Source of the DNA: Ovis canadensis
Taxonomy: Eukaryota > Chordata > Mammalia > Artiodactyla > Bovidae
Assembly (NCBI RefSeq): GCF_042477335.2
Contig: NC_091263.1
Coordinates: forward strand, 70,302,501-70,366,500
Direction of reading: 5' to 3'
DNA: 64,000 nt
The first letter of the stretch is position 1; each line of letters begins with the position of its first letter. The notes under the pieces are model-generated. The model searched no databases, had not been told where the DNA came from, and saw only the letters and a program-made list of their open reading frames with translations. Shown piece by piece: positions 1-11,112 of this stretch. Made by a program: the position numbers and the translations under genes.

Positions 1-1480
1 CGGACAAAGCTAGCACAGGTGATGGGATTCCAGCTGAGCTATTTCAAATCCTAAAAGATGATGCTGTGAAAGTGCTGCACTCTATCTGCCAGCAAATTTG
101 GAAAACTCAGCAGAGGCCACAGGACTGGAAAAGGTCAGTTTCCTTTCTGATCCCAAAGAAGGGCAATGCCAAAGAATATTCAAACTACCACACAATTGTA
201 CTCATCTCACATTTTAGCAAAGTAATGTTGAAAATTCTCCAAGTGAGGCTTCAACAGTACGTGAATCGGGAACTTCCGATGTTCAAGCTGGATTTAGAAA
301 AGGCAGAGGAACCAGAGATCAAATTGCCAACGGATCATAGAAAAAGCAAGAGAGTTTCAGAAGAACTTCTACTTCTGCTTCATTGACTACATTAAAACCA
401 TTGACTGTGTGGATCACAACACACTGCGGAAAATTCTGAAAGAGGTGGGAATGCCAGATCACCTTATTTGCCTCCCGAGAAACCTGTATGCAGGTCAAGA
501 AGCCACAGTTAGAACCAGACATGAAATAAAGGAGTGGTTCCAAATTGGGAAAGGAGTACATCAAGGCTTTATATTGTCACCCTGCTTACTTAACTTTTAT
601 GCAGAGTATATCATAAGAAATGCTGGCCTGGATGAATCACATCCTGGAATCTAGATTGCTGGGAGAAATATCAATAACCTCAGATATGCAGATGACATCA
701 TCCTTATGGCAGAAAGTGAAGAGGAACTAAGGAGCCTCTTGATGAAGGCGAAAGAGGAGAGTGAAAAAACTGGCTCAAAACTCAACGTTCAACATGCTAC
801 GATCATGGCATCCAGCCCCACAACTTCTTAGCAAACAGATGGGGAAACAGTGAGAGACTTTATTCTGGGGGACTCCAAAATAACTGCAGATGGTGACTGC
901 AGCCATGAAATTAAAAGACACTTGCTGTTTGGAAAAACAAAAACAAAAACAAAAACAAAACCACTGTAACAAACATAAGACAGTATATTAAAAAGTAGAG
1001 ACATTACTTTCCCAACAATGGTCCATAGGGTCAAAGCTATGGTTTTTCCAGTAGTCATGTATGGATGTGAGAGGTGGACCATAAAGAAGGCTGAGTGCTG
1101 AAGTATAGATGCTTTTTGAACTTTGATGTTGGAGAAGACTCTTGAGAGTCCCTTGGACACCCTTGGAGATCAAACCAGTTAATCCTAAAGGAAATCAGTC
1201 CTGAATATTCATTGGAAGGACTGAGGCTGAAGCTGAAGCTCCAATACTTGGGCCACTTGATTAAAAGAGCCAAGTCATTAGAAAAGACCCTGATGCTGGG
1301 AAAGACTGACGGAAAGAGGAGAAGGGGATGACAGAGGATGAGATGGTTGGATGGCATCACCGACTCGGACATGAGTCTGAGCAAGCTCCGGGGGATGGTG
1401 AAGGGCAGGGAGGCCTGGGGTGCTGCAGTCCGTGGGGTCACGGAGTCGGACACAACTGAGGGACTGAACAACAGCAACGG
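1..1480 (+). mobile_element. BovB (RTE) LINE, 3' part, cut by window start
   Basis: This is the 3' half of a BovB retrotransposon, reading into the window from the left. Translated pieces carry the reverse-transcriptase region: palm fragments at 66-386 and 409-654, and the catalytic RYADDI box at 682-699. The reading frame is broken by stops and shifts, so no functional polymerase remains. A short A-rich expansion sits inside the element at 933-961. The body has the older diagnostic form (CCTGAATATTCATTGGAAGG near 1199) and the element ends in GAACAACAGCAAC, not the GAACTGAACT tail of younger copies. The 5' limit is unknown because it lies outside the window. Confidence 0.93.
933..961 (+). 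repeat. (AAAAAC)n microsatellite inside BovB
   Basis: Several units of AAAAAC follow the BovB text CTTGCTGTTTGG. They occupy a position where the other BovB copies here have GAAGAAAAGTTATGACC, so this is a local expansion within the decayed element. Confidence 0.85.
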
Positions 1481-2234
1481 CATCCATTCTCCTCATCAGC
1501 CTCATTCCCAGCTCCCTTCGGGATGGGAGGGGTCAGCGATACAGGAACAGAAGCTTCTGGGTGCAGCCCTGGGGTTGGGGGAGCATTCGGGGGGAACTGA
1601 GGCGCCTGCTGATTCAGCTCCTCGTCCTTCCTGGAGACGCCTGCCAAGGACGGTGGAGCAGAAAGACAGTAGGAGTTTGGGACGCGAGTGACGCTGTGAG
1701 GCCACTGCGCCCTCTCTGGACCTTTGTCCCCAGCTTTCAGGTTACATGATTTTCACATAAGTCCATTTCTTATTTGAGCCATTGTTTCCCCCCCCCCCCA
1801 GGGTCTAACAGTGCAGTCTGACAAAGGCAGGGTTGTCTTACTCATCACAGAATCTGAAGGGCCTGGCTCAGTGCCTGACCCATAGGACGTGCTTAAGAAA
1901 TGCTTGTGGAATGAATGAGAGAATGATTTCTTATTATTTTTTTCTGGATGAGGAATCACAGTTCACATATTGAGCCTAAAATTGCCTTCTTGGAGACTCT
2001 GGGAAACCACATCAAGGGTTTTTTTTTTTGTCTTTTTTTCAGATCTTTTAAATTTTATTTTAAAGTAAACTGTCACAGTTGTAACTTAAACCAGGACATT
2101 ATCCTACCATTGGATAGAAAATAGGTGCTAAATGGAGACATGTCACTGCTGCTTACAATTCCTCAATAGTTCCCCGCTGCTCTTAAAATAAACCCCCAGA
2201 CGCCTAGTGTATTCTGGCTTCCCACTGCTAATTT
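1481..2234. other. Mostly single-copy DNA with an L2/MIR-type tail
   Basis: No gene is supported. About 1800-1925 resembles the 3' end of an L2/MIR-type repeat on the plus strand (GGCTCAGTGCCTGACC, then GCTTAAGAAATGCTTG and a GAATGAATGAG end). A run of about 13 C lies near 1787-1799. The open frames at 1338-1749 are unconserved shadows over GC-rich sequence. Confidence 0.5.
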
Positions 2235-3060
2235 TTTTCTTAATGTTTTTATAGTGATAATTGTAAGTTACATGTAGCTGTAATAAATGATACACAGAGA
2301 ATGAGCCTCTGCCCAGTTCCCTCCAATGCCATGTACCCTCTGCCCAGTTCCCTCCAAAGCCAACACATTTATGAAACTACAGCGCAGTAACAGAACCGGG
2401 GTTCTAGCATGGACGGAACACACCCATCTCCCCCGAGTTACAGTTCCGCTCGCACTCATGGGTGTGTGAGTGGGCGAGTGAGGTCACTCAGCTGTGTCCG
2501 TGAGTCCATGTATACACCTCCACAGTCAAGATACAGACCAGCCTATCCATCATTATAACCAACCCCATCTCACTCCCACTGAGCCCTTTTCACATACCTG
2601 ACACCCGGCAATCACCAATCTGCTTTCCAAGATTTTCTCTTTCAAAATGTTACATCAGGACATCCCTGGCAGTCTAGTGGCTAAGACGCCACTCTTGCAA
2701 AGCAGGGGGCCCAAGATTGAAAATCCTGACTGCTGCAACTCAGACCTGGTGCAGCCAAATAAATACAGATTAAAAATGTCATATCAATGGAGTAACCCAG
2801 TGTGGAGCCCGCGGGGACTGGCTTCTTTCACTCGGCATCGTTCCCTGGAGAGTCATCCCCGCTGCTGTGTGTATTAATAGCCCGTTCCTCTCACTGCTGA
2901 GGAATACTCCATGGACCAGACAGACCAGACTTTGTTTACCCATTAAACACCTGCTGAAGGACATCTGGACTCTCTCCAGTTATTGGTTGTTACAAATGAA
3001 GTTGCTGTGAACGTTCTTGTACAAGTGTCTGTGTGAACCTGCCCACTGCTTTTTAAACCC
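2235..3060 (-). mobile_element. Old L1 3' end, antisense, split by a CHR SINE
   Basis: The plus strand reads the reverse complement of an old mammalian L1 3' end. It includes the stretches meaning 'ttctttcactcggcat', 'gaatactccatgga' and 'tgttacaaatgaagttgctgtgaac', which correspond to the usual L1 3'-UTR/ORF2 end. A CHR SINE interrupts it at 2658-2772. A 26-bp segment is imperfectly duplicated in tandem at 2306-2331 and 2337-2362. Confidence 0.8.
2658..2772 (+). mobile_element. CHR (tRNA-derived) SINE
   Basis: A cetartiodactyl CHR SINE in short form: GGACATCCCTGGCAGTCTAG head, GCAAAGCAGGGGGCCCAAG middle and an A/T-rich end. Flanks AAAATGTTACATCA (2644-2657) and AAAATGTCATATCA (2773-2786) look like a diverged target duplication inside the antisense L1. 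Confidence 0.82.
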
Positions 3061-3819
3061 TGTCTATAACTGAGGAGTTTCCCCTCCTTTAGAGTCCTGC
3101 CTAACGAAGACAGAAGCCAGAAACGCTCATTTTCCCGACTTGCATCTGGGGAGCTCAGGTTCTGTCCATCAGACACAGCCATGCAAGGTTTCATTCACCA
3201 GTGAGCGGGGTGAGGAAGCCGGCACTCTGGGGAATCGTGAAGACCAGAAAGAGAGCAGAGGCAAGCGGCTTGGGGGGCCAGCACTGGTGGGCACTGGGTG
3301 TCTCTACCACCACAGTCAGGGAGCTTCGGTGACTGTATCAGCAGGGCGGTAACAGTGAAGTCTCTGCTGAAAGCCCCGTGGAGGTAGTTTGGGCACTGTT
3401 TCTGGTTCTGTGGCCTCGAAGCCCCATTCTCTGGTCCTCTTGGGGATGTTCTAATATTCTTTTACAAATTTACTTTCTGTTTAAACAAGCTTGAGAGGAT
3501 TCTGTTGTTTACAACTAGGAGCTGTGACCAATCTCCATTTCCAGCCTCACTGCCAGCCATTCCTATGCTTAGTCCTCCAGCTCTGCTAAACTCTTTCCAG
3601 TTTCCCAAGTAGTCAGAGCAGACTGTTCTTCCCCAGTCATGGTGCTCATCGCATTGTGCTAACATTGCCTGCTTACTTATCTGTCTCCCTCCAGCAACTT
3701 GTAAACCTCTATCCCCAGCCTGTGTCACACTTCTATTGCCCTTAGTATATGTTCAATCAGTCTTCAAATGATTATCCAAACGATCGCTCCTTTTTATCTT
3801 TGATGGCATAAGAACAATG
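3061..3819. other. Single-copy DNA, no gene seen
   Basis: No coding, RNA or clear repeat signal. The short open frames on both strands have no recognisable domains. Confidence 0.5.
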
Positions 3820-3930
3820 CCTGCGACTAGCACCATGGTGGTCACTTTGCCACTCTGGACTAAAGTGTCCTCATCTATAAAATGAAATGACATCACCAAG
3901 AGAAGCACAGTTGAAAAATTAGTGGCAGCA
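3820..3930 (+). repeat. MIR fragment
   Basis: The text GCCACTCTGGACTAAAGTG, then CCTCATCTATAAAATG, is the familiar MIR 3' half on the plus strand. Confidence 0.6.
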
Positions 3931-4095
3931 GCAACAGAAAACTAACATCCCAATGTTAAAAACTGGCCAAGGGACTGACTAGATATTTCTCCAAAGAAGA
4001 CATAGAAGTGGTCAACAAGCATGTGAAAAAACGCTCAACATTGCTAACTATTAAGAAAATGTAAATCAAAATCACAGTGAGCTATACCTCACACT

Positions 4096-5579
4096 AAAAG
4101 CTAGAACAAAGTTAGTGGAGCTGATGGAATTTCAGTTGAGCTATTTCAAATCTTGAATGATGATGCTGTGAAAGTGCTGCACTCAATATGCCAGCAAATT
4201 TGGAAAACTCAGCAGTGGCCACAGGACTGGAAAAGGTCAGTTTTCATTGCAATCCCAAAGAAAGGCAATGCAAAAGAATGCTCAAACTACCGCACAATTG
4301 CACTCATCTCACACGCTAGTAAAGTAATGCTCAAAATTCTCCAAGCCAGACTTCAGCAATACGTGAACCGTGAACTCCCTGATGTTCAAACTGGTTTTAG
4401 AAAAGGCAGAGGAACCAGAGATCAAATTGCCAACATCCGTTGGGTCATGAAAAAGCAAGAGAGTTCTAGAAAAACATCTGTTCCTGTTTTATTGACTATG
4501 CCAAAGCCTTTGACTATGTGGATCACAATAAACTGTGGAAAATTCTGAGAGAGATGGGAATACCAGACCAACTAACCTGCCTCTTGAGAAATCTGTATGC
4601 AGGCCAGGAAGCAGCAGTTAGAACTGGACATGGAACAACAGACTGGTTCCAAATAGGAAAAGGAGTGCATCAAGGCTGTATATTGTCACTCTGGTTATTT
4701 AACTTCTATGCAGAGTACATCATGAGAAATGCTGGACTGGAAGAAACACAAGCTGGAATCAAGATTGCCGGGAGAAATATCAGTCACATCAGATATGCAG
4801 ATGACACCACCCTTATGGCAGAAAGTGAAGAGGAACTAAAAAGCCTCTTGATGAAAGTGAAAGAGGAGAGTGAAAAAGTTGGCTTAAAGCTCAACATTCA
4901 GAAAACGAAGATCGTGGCATCTGGTCCCATCACTCCATGGAAAATAGATGGAGAAACAGTGGAAACAGTGTCAGACTTTATTTTTTTGGGCTCCAAAATC
5001 ACTGCAGATGGTGACTGCAGCCATGAAATTAAAAGACGCTTACTCCTTGGAAGAAAAGTTATGACCAGCCTAGATAGTATATTGAAAAGCAGAGACATTA
5101 CTTTGCCGACTAAGGTCCATCTAGTCAAGGCTATGGTTTTTCCAGTAGTCATGTATGGATGTGAGAGCTGGACTGTGAAGAAGGCTGAGCACTGAAGAAT
5201 TGATGCTCTTGAACTGTGGTGTTGGAGAAGACTCTTGAGAGTCCCTTGGACTGCAAGGAGATCCAACCAGTCCATCCTAAAAGAAATCATCCCTGGGATT
5301 TCTTTGGAGGGAATGATGCTCTAGCTGAAGCTCCAGTACTTTGGCCACCTCATGCGAAGAGTTGACTCATTGGAAAAGACCCTGATGCTGGGAGGGACTG
5401 GGGGCAGGAGGAGAAGGGGACGACAGAGGATGAGATGGCTGGATGGCATCACTGACTCGATGGACGTGAGTCTGAGTGAACTCCGGGAGTTGGTGATGGA
5501 CAGGGAGGCCTGGCGTGCTGTGATTCATGGGGTCGCAAAGAGTCGGACACGACTGAGCGACTGAACTGTACTGTAACTG
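4096..5579 (+). mobile_element. BovB LINE, 5'-truncated, with target duplication
   Basis: This copy of about 1.48 kb is flanked by the 11-bp direct repeat TACCTCACACT (4085-4095 and 5580-5590), so it entered as a truncated copy. It retains much of the reverse transcriptase: an open piece at 4153-4548 (thumb/finger region with NYRTIALISHASKVMLKIL) and a second at 4518-5195 containing GVHQGCILS and RYADDTTLM (catalytic aspartates). The two pieces are in different frames, and stops follow, so it is dead as an enzyme. The body carries the young-type CCCTGGGATTTCTTTGGAGG. Confidence 0.95.
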
Positions 5580-5738
5580 TACCTCACACTTATTAGGATG
5601 ACTGGTTTTTTTAAAAAAAGAAGAAAAAAAAGGAAAACAGGAAACAACGAGTGTTAGTAGACAAATGGGGACTCTGTGCACTGACAGTGGAAACGTAATG
5701 TGGTGCCGCCTCTATGGGAGATGGTGTGGTGAATCCGC

Positions 5739-5971
5739 AGCTGCTGCTGCTAAGTCGCCTCAGTTGTGTCCGACTCTGTGTGACCCCAGAGACGGCAGCC
5801 CACCATGTTCCCCCGTCCCTGGGATTCTCCAGGCAAGAACACTGGAGTGGGTTGCCATTTCCTTCTCCAATGCATGAAAGTGAAAAGTGAAAGTGAAGTT
5901 GCTCAGTCGTGTCCGACTCTTAGCAACCCCATGGACTGCAGCCTTCCAGGCTCCTCCATCCATGGGATTTG
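5739..5971 (-). mobile_element. Bov-A2 SINE, antisense
   Basis: A dimer of the BovB-derived A unit. The plus strand reads GCTGCTGCTGCTAAGTCGCC, the first unit, a linker with GTGAAAAGTGAAAGTGAAG, then the second unit TCGTGTCCGACTCTTAGC. It lies inside the sense L1. Confidence 0.9.
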
Positions 5972-6285
5972 CGTAAGATCCTGTAATCCCCCTTCTGGAT
6001 ACTTACCCAAAAGAATCGAAAGGAAGGCAGTTCTGACACATGCTACAACATGGAGAGACCCCGAGGACATCATGCCAAGTGAAACGAGTCAGCCACCAAA
6101 GGACTGACACTGTACAGTTCCACTATACAAGGTACTAGAGCGGTTGCCAAGTTCACAAAGACAGGGAGTACACTGGTGGCTGCCCAGGGCTGGGGGAAGG
6201 GGGATGAGGAGACATTAATGAGGAGGATTTAATGGGGGCAGAGTTTCAGTTGCATGAGATGAAAGTTCTAGAGATGGATGGCAGT

Positions 6286-6871
6286 AATCACTGCAGATGG
6301 TGACTGCAGCCATGCAATTAAAAGACACTTACTCGTTGGAAGAAAAGTTATGACCAACCTAGATAGCATATTCAAAAGCAGAGACATTACTTTGCCAACA
6401 AAGGTCCGTCTGGTCAAGGCTATGGTTTTTCCAGTGGTCATGTATGGATGTGAGAGTTGGACTGTGAAGAAAGGTGAACACTGAAGAATTGATGCTTTTG
6501 AACTGTGGTGTTGGAGAAGACTCTTGAGAGTCCCTTGGACTACAAGGAGATCCAGCCAGTCCATTCTGAAGGAGATCAGCCCTGGGATTTCTTTGGAGGG
6601 AATGATGCTGAAGCTGAAACTCCAGTATTTGGCCACCTCATGTGAAGAGTTGACTCATCGGAAAAGACTCTGATGCTGGGAGGGATTAGGGGCAGGAGGA
6701 GAAGGTGATGACAGAGGATGAGATGGCTGGATGGCATCACTGACTCAATGGACGTGAGTCTGAGTGAGCTCCAGGAGTTGGTGATGGACAGGGAGGCCTG
6801 GCTTGCTGCGATTCATGGGGTCGCAAAGAGTCGGACACGACTGAGTGGCTGAACTGAACTGGCCTGAACTG
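6286..6871 (+). mobile_element. BovB LINE, short 3' fragment
   Basis: A 5'-truncated BovB tail starting in the ATCACTGCAGATGGTGACTG segment. It holds the young-type GGGATTTCTTTGGAGG and ends in GAACTGAACTGGCCTGAACTG. It sits in the L1 3'-UTR; the flanking L1 resumes at GGGTTACACAAAATGTGACTG. Confidence 0.93.
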
Positions 6872-7254
6872 AAGGGTTACACAAAATGTGACTGTACTTA
6901 ATGCCGCTGAACTGTGTACTTAAAATGGTTAAGATGGTAAAAGTTTATGTTATGTGCATTTTCCCACCAACTTTTTGAAAAAGTTAGTAACAGCACAATG
7001 TTACCACTTCATTTCCACTAAAATGGCTAAAAGAGTATCAAGTGTCTGCAAAGACCGTGAAGCAACTGGACCTCTCTCACAGTGTTGGGCACTTTTTAGA
7101 AACATGTAAAAATTTAAACATCTACTTATCACATAACTCTGAAGTTCTGCAGCTAGATATGTGCCCAAGAGAAATGAAATGTTACTGAAAGACTGGCACA
7201 CAAAGAGCAGCTTTATTTATAATAGAAAAAAGCCTGGAAACAAATGTCCCTCAA

Positions 7255-7349
7255 CTACCCACGGATCGAACCCAGGTCTCCTGCATTGCAGGTGGATTCT
7301 TCACCAGCTGAGCCATGAGGGAAGCCCAGGAAGACTGGAGTGGGTAGCC
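7255..7349 (-). mobile_element. Bov-tA fragment with double-head junction, antisense
   Basis: The plus strand holds the tRNA-Glu-type head in reverse (GGTCTCCTGCATTGCAGGTG, AGCTGAGCC), followed directly by the body piece GGAAGACTGGAGTGGGTAGCC. Body-next-to-head at this junction matches the composite copies at 7690-7902 and 17279-17556. Confidence 0.75.
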
Positions 7350-7689
7350 ATCTGATCATCTCTGCTTTTGTTTATTTGAAATTAAGTGCATCATTTTGAG
7401 TCAAGTCTTTATTTCGCTTATTTACTTTGATTTTTGTGGACTAATCTTTTGCTCTTCTTCTCATGATATTAACTTGGCGGCTTACTCTCTGAGTCTGTGA
7501 AGAATTGATCCTGATGCTGTCTTTGTGTTTAGGTCTTACTTCTGCCCTCCTGACTGGGACCTCATTTGGACAGACCTATCACATAAGCCTAATATCTACC
7601 AATATTCTACACGATGAATACTTAGGCAGTGATGCTTTAGGTTTTCACACAAAGGCACACACATATGCAACAGCCAAGTTTATAACTGT
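7350..7689. other. Unassigned AT-rich stretch inside L1
   Basis: No recognised gene or repeat. It lies between two SINE pieces and separates the two halves of the old L1, so it is either diverged L1 or inserted DNA. Confidence 0.4.
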
Positions 7690-7902
7690 ACAGAATGATC
7701 TTTCCAACCCAGGGATCAAACCCAGGTCTCGTGCATTGCAGGTGGATTCTTCACCAACTGAGCCAGAAGGGAAGCCCAGGAAAACTGGAGTGGGTAGCCT
7801 ATCCCTTCTCCAGTGCATCTTCCTGACCCAGGAATCGAACCAGGGTCTCCTGCATTGCAGATGGATTCTTTATCAAGTGAGCTACCAGGGAAGCCAAGTA
7901 AA
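7690..7902 (-). mobile_element. Bov-tA with duplicated tRNA-like head, antisense
   Basis: Two tRNA-Glu-derived heads in reverse orientation (GGTCTCGTGCATTGCAGG near 7724 and GGTCTCCTGCATTGCAGATG near 7843) flank a short body segment containing ACTGGAGTGGGTAGCC. This is a head-body-head arrangement, not the normal single-head Bov-tA. Confidence 0.85.
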
Positions 7903-8275
7903 TAGGTAAAGAAATTGTGACACAATGGATTAGTTCTTAGCAGTAAAGGGAACAACCTACTAATACATGGGATGAATCCCCAAAACATGAGGGTGGAAAA
8001 AAGAAACCAGACAGGAAAGACCACGTGTGTGATTTCATCCATAGGACATTCGGGAGAAGACACATCTGATTTCTGATGGTGGCGGTGTGATCAGTGGTTC
8101 CCTGGGTTAGGGGTTAGGAGGGTCTGACTGCAAAGAGGCATGAGGAAACTTTCTGGTGCAAACCATGTATGCCTTGATCGGTGGTTACATACGTGCATAC
8201 ATTTGTCAGAAGTCCTTGAGCCATGCACCTTAATCAGACCTAACTTATATGTCAGTCAAGTTGAAAGAATGCTAG

Positions 8276-8626
8276 TGGACACAGACGAGAAGGTATGTTC
8301 AGCATTAACATTTCACACATTAGATCTCAGTCTTCAGCCCCAAAGTAATTAGAATGTCTCATATTGAAGTTATGAATGCTTTGGATATTCTTATACTGAG
8401 CAGCAAAATGATAGAGAACAGGAGCAGAAATTGACATTTTTTGAGAGTTTTCTCATTGTGGGGAGCTACTATAGGGGTCACTTGGATGGTATGGTGGACA
8501 GTCTGAGATTTGACCCTGTGGCTGTTATCTGCATTACAAAAATCTGAGATCCCAGAGGGGGCCTGCCGGGCACCTTCAAATGATACTTAATACCATTTGA
8601 TGCTCAATACCCAAGAATGCTTGGGT
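8276..8626. other. Flank upstream of the METTL16 retrocopy
   Basis: No independent gene. From about 8540 a weak resemblance to METTL16 coding text may continue upstream (GAGATCCCAGAGGGGG), but it is too diverged to assert. Confidence 0.35.
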
Positions 8627-9563
8627 ATGCTGGGAGAGAAATGCAGCCTGGCTCCTCTGAAGGAAGAACTTCACATACAGAGGGTTCCTAAAGTCACCTG
8701 TACTGAACTCTGCCAGGGTCGCACAATGAGATGGGCTTTGGCTTGGAGTTTTTATGATGACGTAACAGTACCATCACCACCGAGTAAGCGAAGAAAACTA
8801 CAGAAGCCAAGGAAGCCCATTACGTTTCTAGCCCTGGGGTCTGTGATGGAAGAACTAGCCCTCCAAGCGTCATCTCTGGGCCCTGAGACAGTGGAAGGCA
8901 TCATGGTTGTGACAGCATGGACTGAAAAAATCCTCACTGACTTAAAGGTCCAGCATAAACGAGTTCCCTGCGGAAAGGAGGAAATCAGCCTTTTCCTAAC
9001 GGCCATAGAAAACTCCTGGATTCCCTTAAGGAGGAAGAAGAGAGACCGAGTGAGACGGCTGAGAGAAGGGCCCCTAGTGCCCAAGGACATGGTCGAAGCC
9101 TTGGAAGAGGAAATGTCTCCCCCAGAGGCTGGCAGGAGCCAGGATGTTGCCCAGGGCCCCCAGGAAAGGGCCCTGGGGGCCCTGCTCCACCGGAAGGCGA
9201 GTCACTGTGGGGGGCCACGGCCCCAGCCTGGACTCGCTTTCCCAGGAGGAAAACCCAGAACCCACGGAGGATGAAAGGAGTGAGGAAAAGGAGGACATGG
9301 AGATTCTGGAAGGTTGTAAAGGCTCTAGTAGTGGAGCCCAGGACCGTGAGGCTCCTGAGCCCTTCAGCAGCCCAGTGTCTGAAAAAGGGAACCATCTCCA
9401 AGGAGTGGCTGGACTTTACTTATTCAAGTGTCTGATAAACGTTAAGAAGGAGGTAGATGACGCCTTAGTTGAAATGCACTGGGTTGAGGGCCAGAACAGG
9501 GATTTGATAAACCAGCTTTGTACTTATATATGTAACCAAACTTTCAGGCTTGTTGCTAGTTAA
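8627..9563 (+). pseudogene. METTL16: METTL16 processed pseudogene (C-terminal part)
   Basis: This is an intronless copy of the C-terminal part of METTL16, the U6/MAT2A RNA adenosine methyltransferase. Recognisable blocks in order: MLGEKCSLAPLKEEL (from 8627), QGRTMRWALAWSFYDDVTVP, VPSPPSKRRKL, KILTDLKVQHKRVPCGKEE, then after a +1 frameshift near 9175-9195 SLSQEENPEPTEDERSEE, CLINVKKEVDDALVEMHWVE and a stop at 9561-9563. The N-terminal Rossmann methyltransferase core with its catalytic NPPF motif is absent, so only the vertebrate-conserved C-terminal region is represented. Absence of introns across several exons implies retrotransposition. The first methionine at 8597 belongs to unrelated flank. 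With truncation and frameshift it cannot make a working enzyme. Family recognised from memory; identity is confident, exact ends are not. Confidence 0.93.
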
Positions 9564-9845
9564 CCCCAAAGTTCTCGCACAGTTGGGAAAGTTCTATAAC
9601 GCAGCTTGCTTTGAAGAGTGGCCTGGGGGGTGGCAAGCTGAATTCCATCATTAGCCCACTAGTAACATTATGTGGAATTGTCTTAAAAAAAACAACAAAT
9701 GAGTCCATTTTTAAACACCTGCCTCCTTAAAAAAAAAATATTACAGGGCATTGTAGTACGGCAGTTCAGAGAAATAATTGTGATCAGCATCAACAAAATG
9801 CCATCGGTAAACTTATAAAAGATTTAAACCGGACTTAAGCTGATC
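9564..9845 (+). pseudogene. Probable METTL16 3'-UTR continuation
   Basis: Follows the pseudogene stop without a break and shows no other origin. I infer that it derives from the 3'-UTR. No poly(A) tail or target duplication is evident before the Bov-A unit at 9851; A-runs near 9685 and 9729 are internal. Confidence 0.45.
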
Positions 9846-9850
9846 ACCTT

Positions 9851-9975
9851 TGGAGAAGGAAATGGCAACCCACTCCAGTATTCTTGCCTGGAGAATCCCA
9901 TGGACAGAGGAAACTTGCAGGCCACAGTCCATGGGGTCCCAAGAGTCAGACACGACTGAGTGACTTTCACTCACT
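9851..9975 (+). mobile_element. Bov-A monomer SINE
   Basis: Sense Bov-A body (GGAGAAGGAAATGGCAACCC through GTCAGACACGACTGAGTGAC) lacking the tRNA head. Confidence 0.88.
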
Positions 9976-9999
9976 ACTACCCAAGAAGTAGGTTTGATT

Positions 10000-10100
10000 A
10001 TATTCATGTTTGCGATTGTTAAGTAACTTCCTTGTGGTGGAACTGGGGCTTGAACTCAAGTCTGTCTCCAAAGTCCATGCTCTTCAGATCACAGACCTAG
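10000..10100 (+). repeat. MIR fragment
   Basis: TTAAGTAACTTCCTTGTGG and the gapped GGGGCTTGAACTCAAGTCTG match the MIR core and tail. Confidence 0.65.
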
Positions 10101-11112
10101 AGACTGGAATCCTGTGGTCATGTACTGCGGGTCCCACCACCAAAGCCTGTTTCCTTGGCCTTGCAGTGATGAGGGTCCCCAGGAGAGGCCCTTGAATTCT
10201 GTGCAGCTTCAAGCCACACAGGACAGACAGTCCATTGTTGCAACAGTTGGTCAGGGTCTGCTGGCAGGCTGTCTTTCTTCTTCAGACACTTATTTCTTTT
10301 TATTGACAGTGGTGTTCAGTGCAAATCAATTCCATAACATGGGAGGTTGCTGTGAATCAAAGCACAGGCGCACAGTGTACAATCTGAAACAGATGTACAG
10401 CTTTCGGGCAATGAAGTAAGGGCCCATGTCCATTCAGACCCGACATAGCTTGAGCCCTGTCGGCTCTGCTTGTTCCCAGGTTGGTTTCTAACGATGGGAA
10501 GACCTGCTTTGGTTGTGAAGACTGTGGAGGCCATCCGGGATCCTGGAACATCTTGACGTTAGTGTGTGACCACAAGACTAAAGGTGTCAAGGAGTGTCCA
10601 TGTCTAAATAGGTTTCTCGGTATGGACAGTAAAAGGTCGACTTCCCAGAATCAGGCCCACATGAGGCTCTGACCCTCTGAGACCCGGGTTCTAACCGTCC
10701 AAATACACAGAAAGGTTGTGATGGTGGCTGAGACACCCACCCCGCTTCAGTAAAACCTGTTGAAGGGCATGGGTGTCAAACGGAGGCCCGGTTCACTGTC
10801 AGCTTGGGGCGTGCACAGGCTAACATCCCGGCTGCCCTAGTCAGGCTCCCTCTCATGTACTGAGCCAGAGAACTGTAGCTTTGGCGGGGACGGGCTCCAC
10901 ACGGGGCCCAGTTTCCCCCTCCCAGGGGCCTAATTTGTCTGCTGGTTCCAAGCTCTGCCCCTGTGGCAGTGAAACGGCTACTGCAGGTCTGGGTCACACA
11001 CTCTCACACCACAACATCCAGAGGAAGAGAAAGCCTTTTCCAGGAGTTTCCAGAGGAGACTTGCTCAGGGGTAGAAATCGTGATTAATCTCAGCTGGCCA
11101 TTAAGACCTCTC
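10101..11112. other. Single-copy DNA, no gene seen
   Basis: No coding or repeat family recognised. Short open frames on both strands overlap each other and lack domains. Confidence 0.5.

Larger units (their letters stand above)
3945..6975 (+). mobile_element. Old L1, sense, split by two BovB copies and a Bov-A2
   Basis: One ancient L1 3' end is spread over four blocks: 3945-4095, 5580-5738, 5972-6285 and 6872-6975. Read in order they join as one L1: 'gactagatatttctccaaagaagacat', 'cctcacacttattaggatgact', 'acccaaaagaatcgaaagg', 'aaatggttaagatggtaaa'. Insertions are BovB 4096-5579, Bov-A2 5739-5971 and BovB 6286-6871. No open frame of useful length survives. Confidence 0.85.
6980..8275 (+). 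mobile_element. Second old L1 3' end, sense, interrupted
   Basis: Blocks 6980-7254 ('gtgcccaagagaaatgaaatg', 'gcagctttatttataatag') and 7903-8275 ('aaccagacaggaaagacca', 'tcagtggttccctggg') read in order as one old L1 3' end. Between them lie two Bov-tA-type pieces and about 340 bp of unassigned DNA. Confidence 0.7.
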
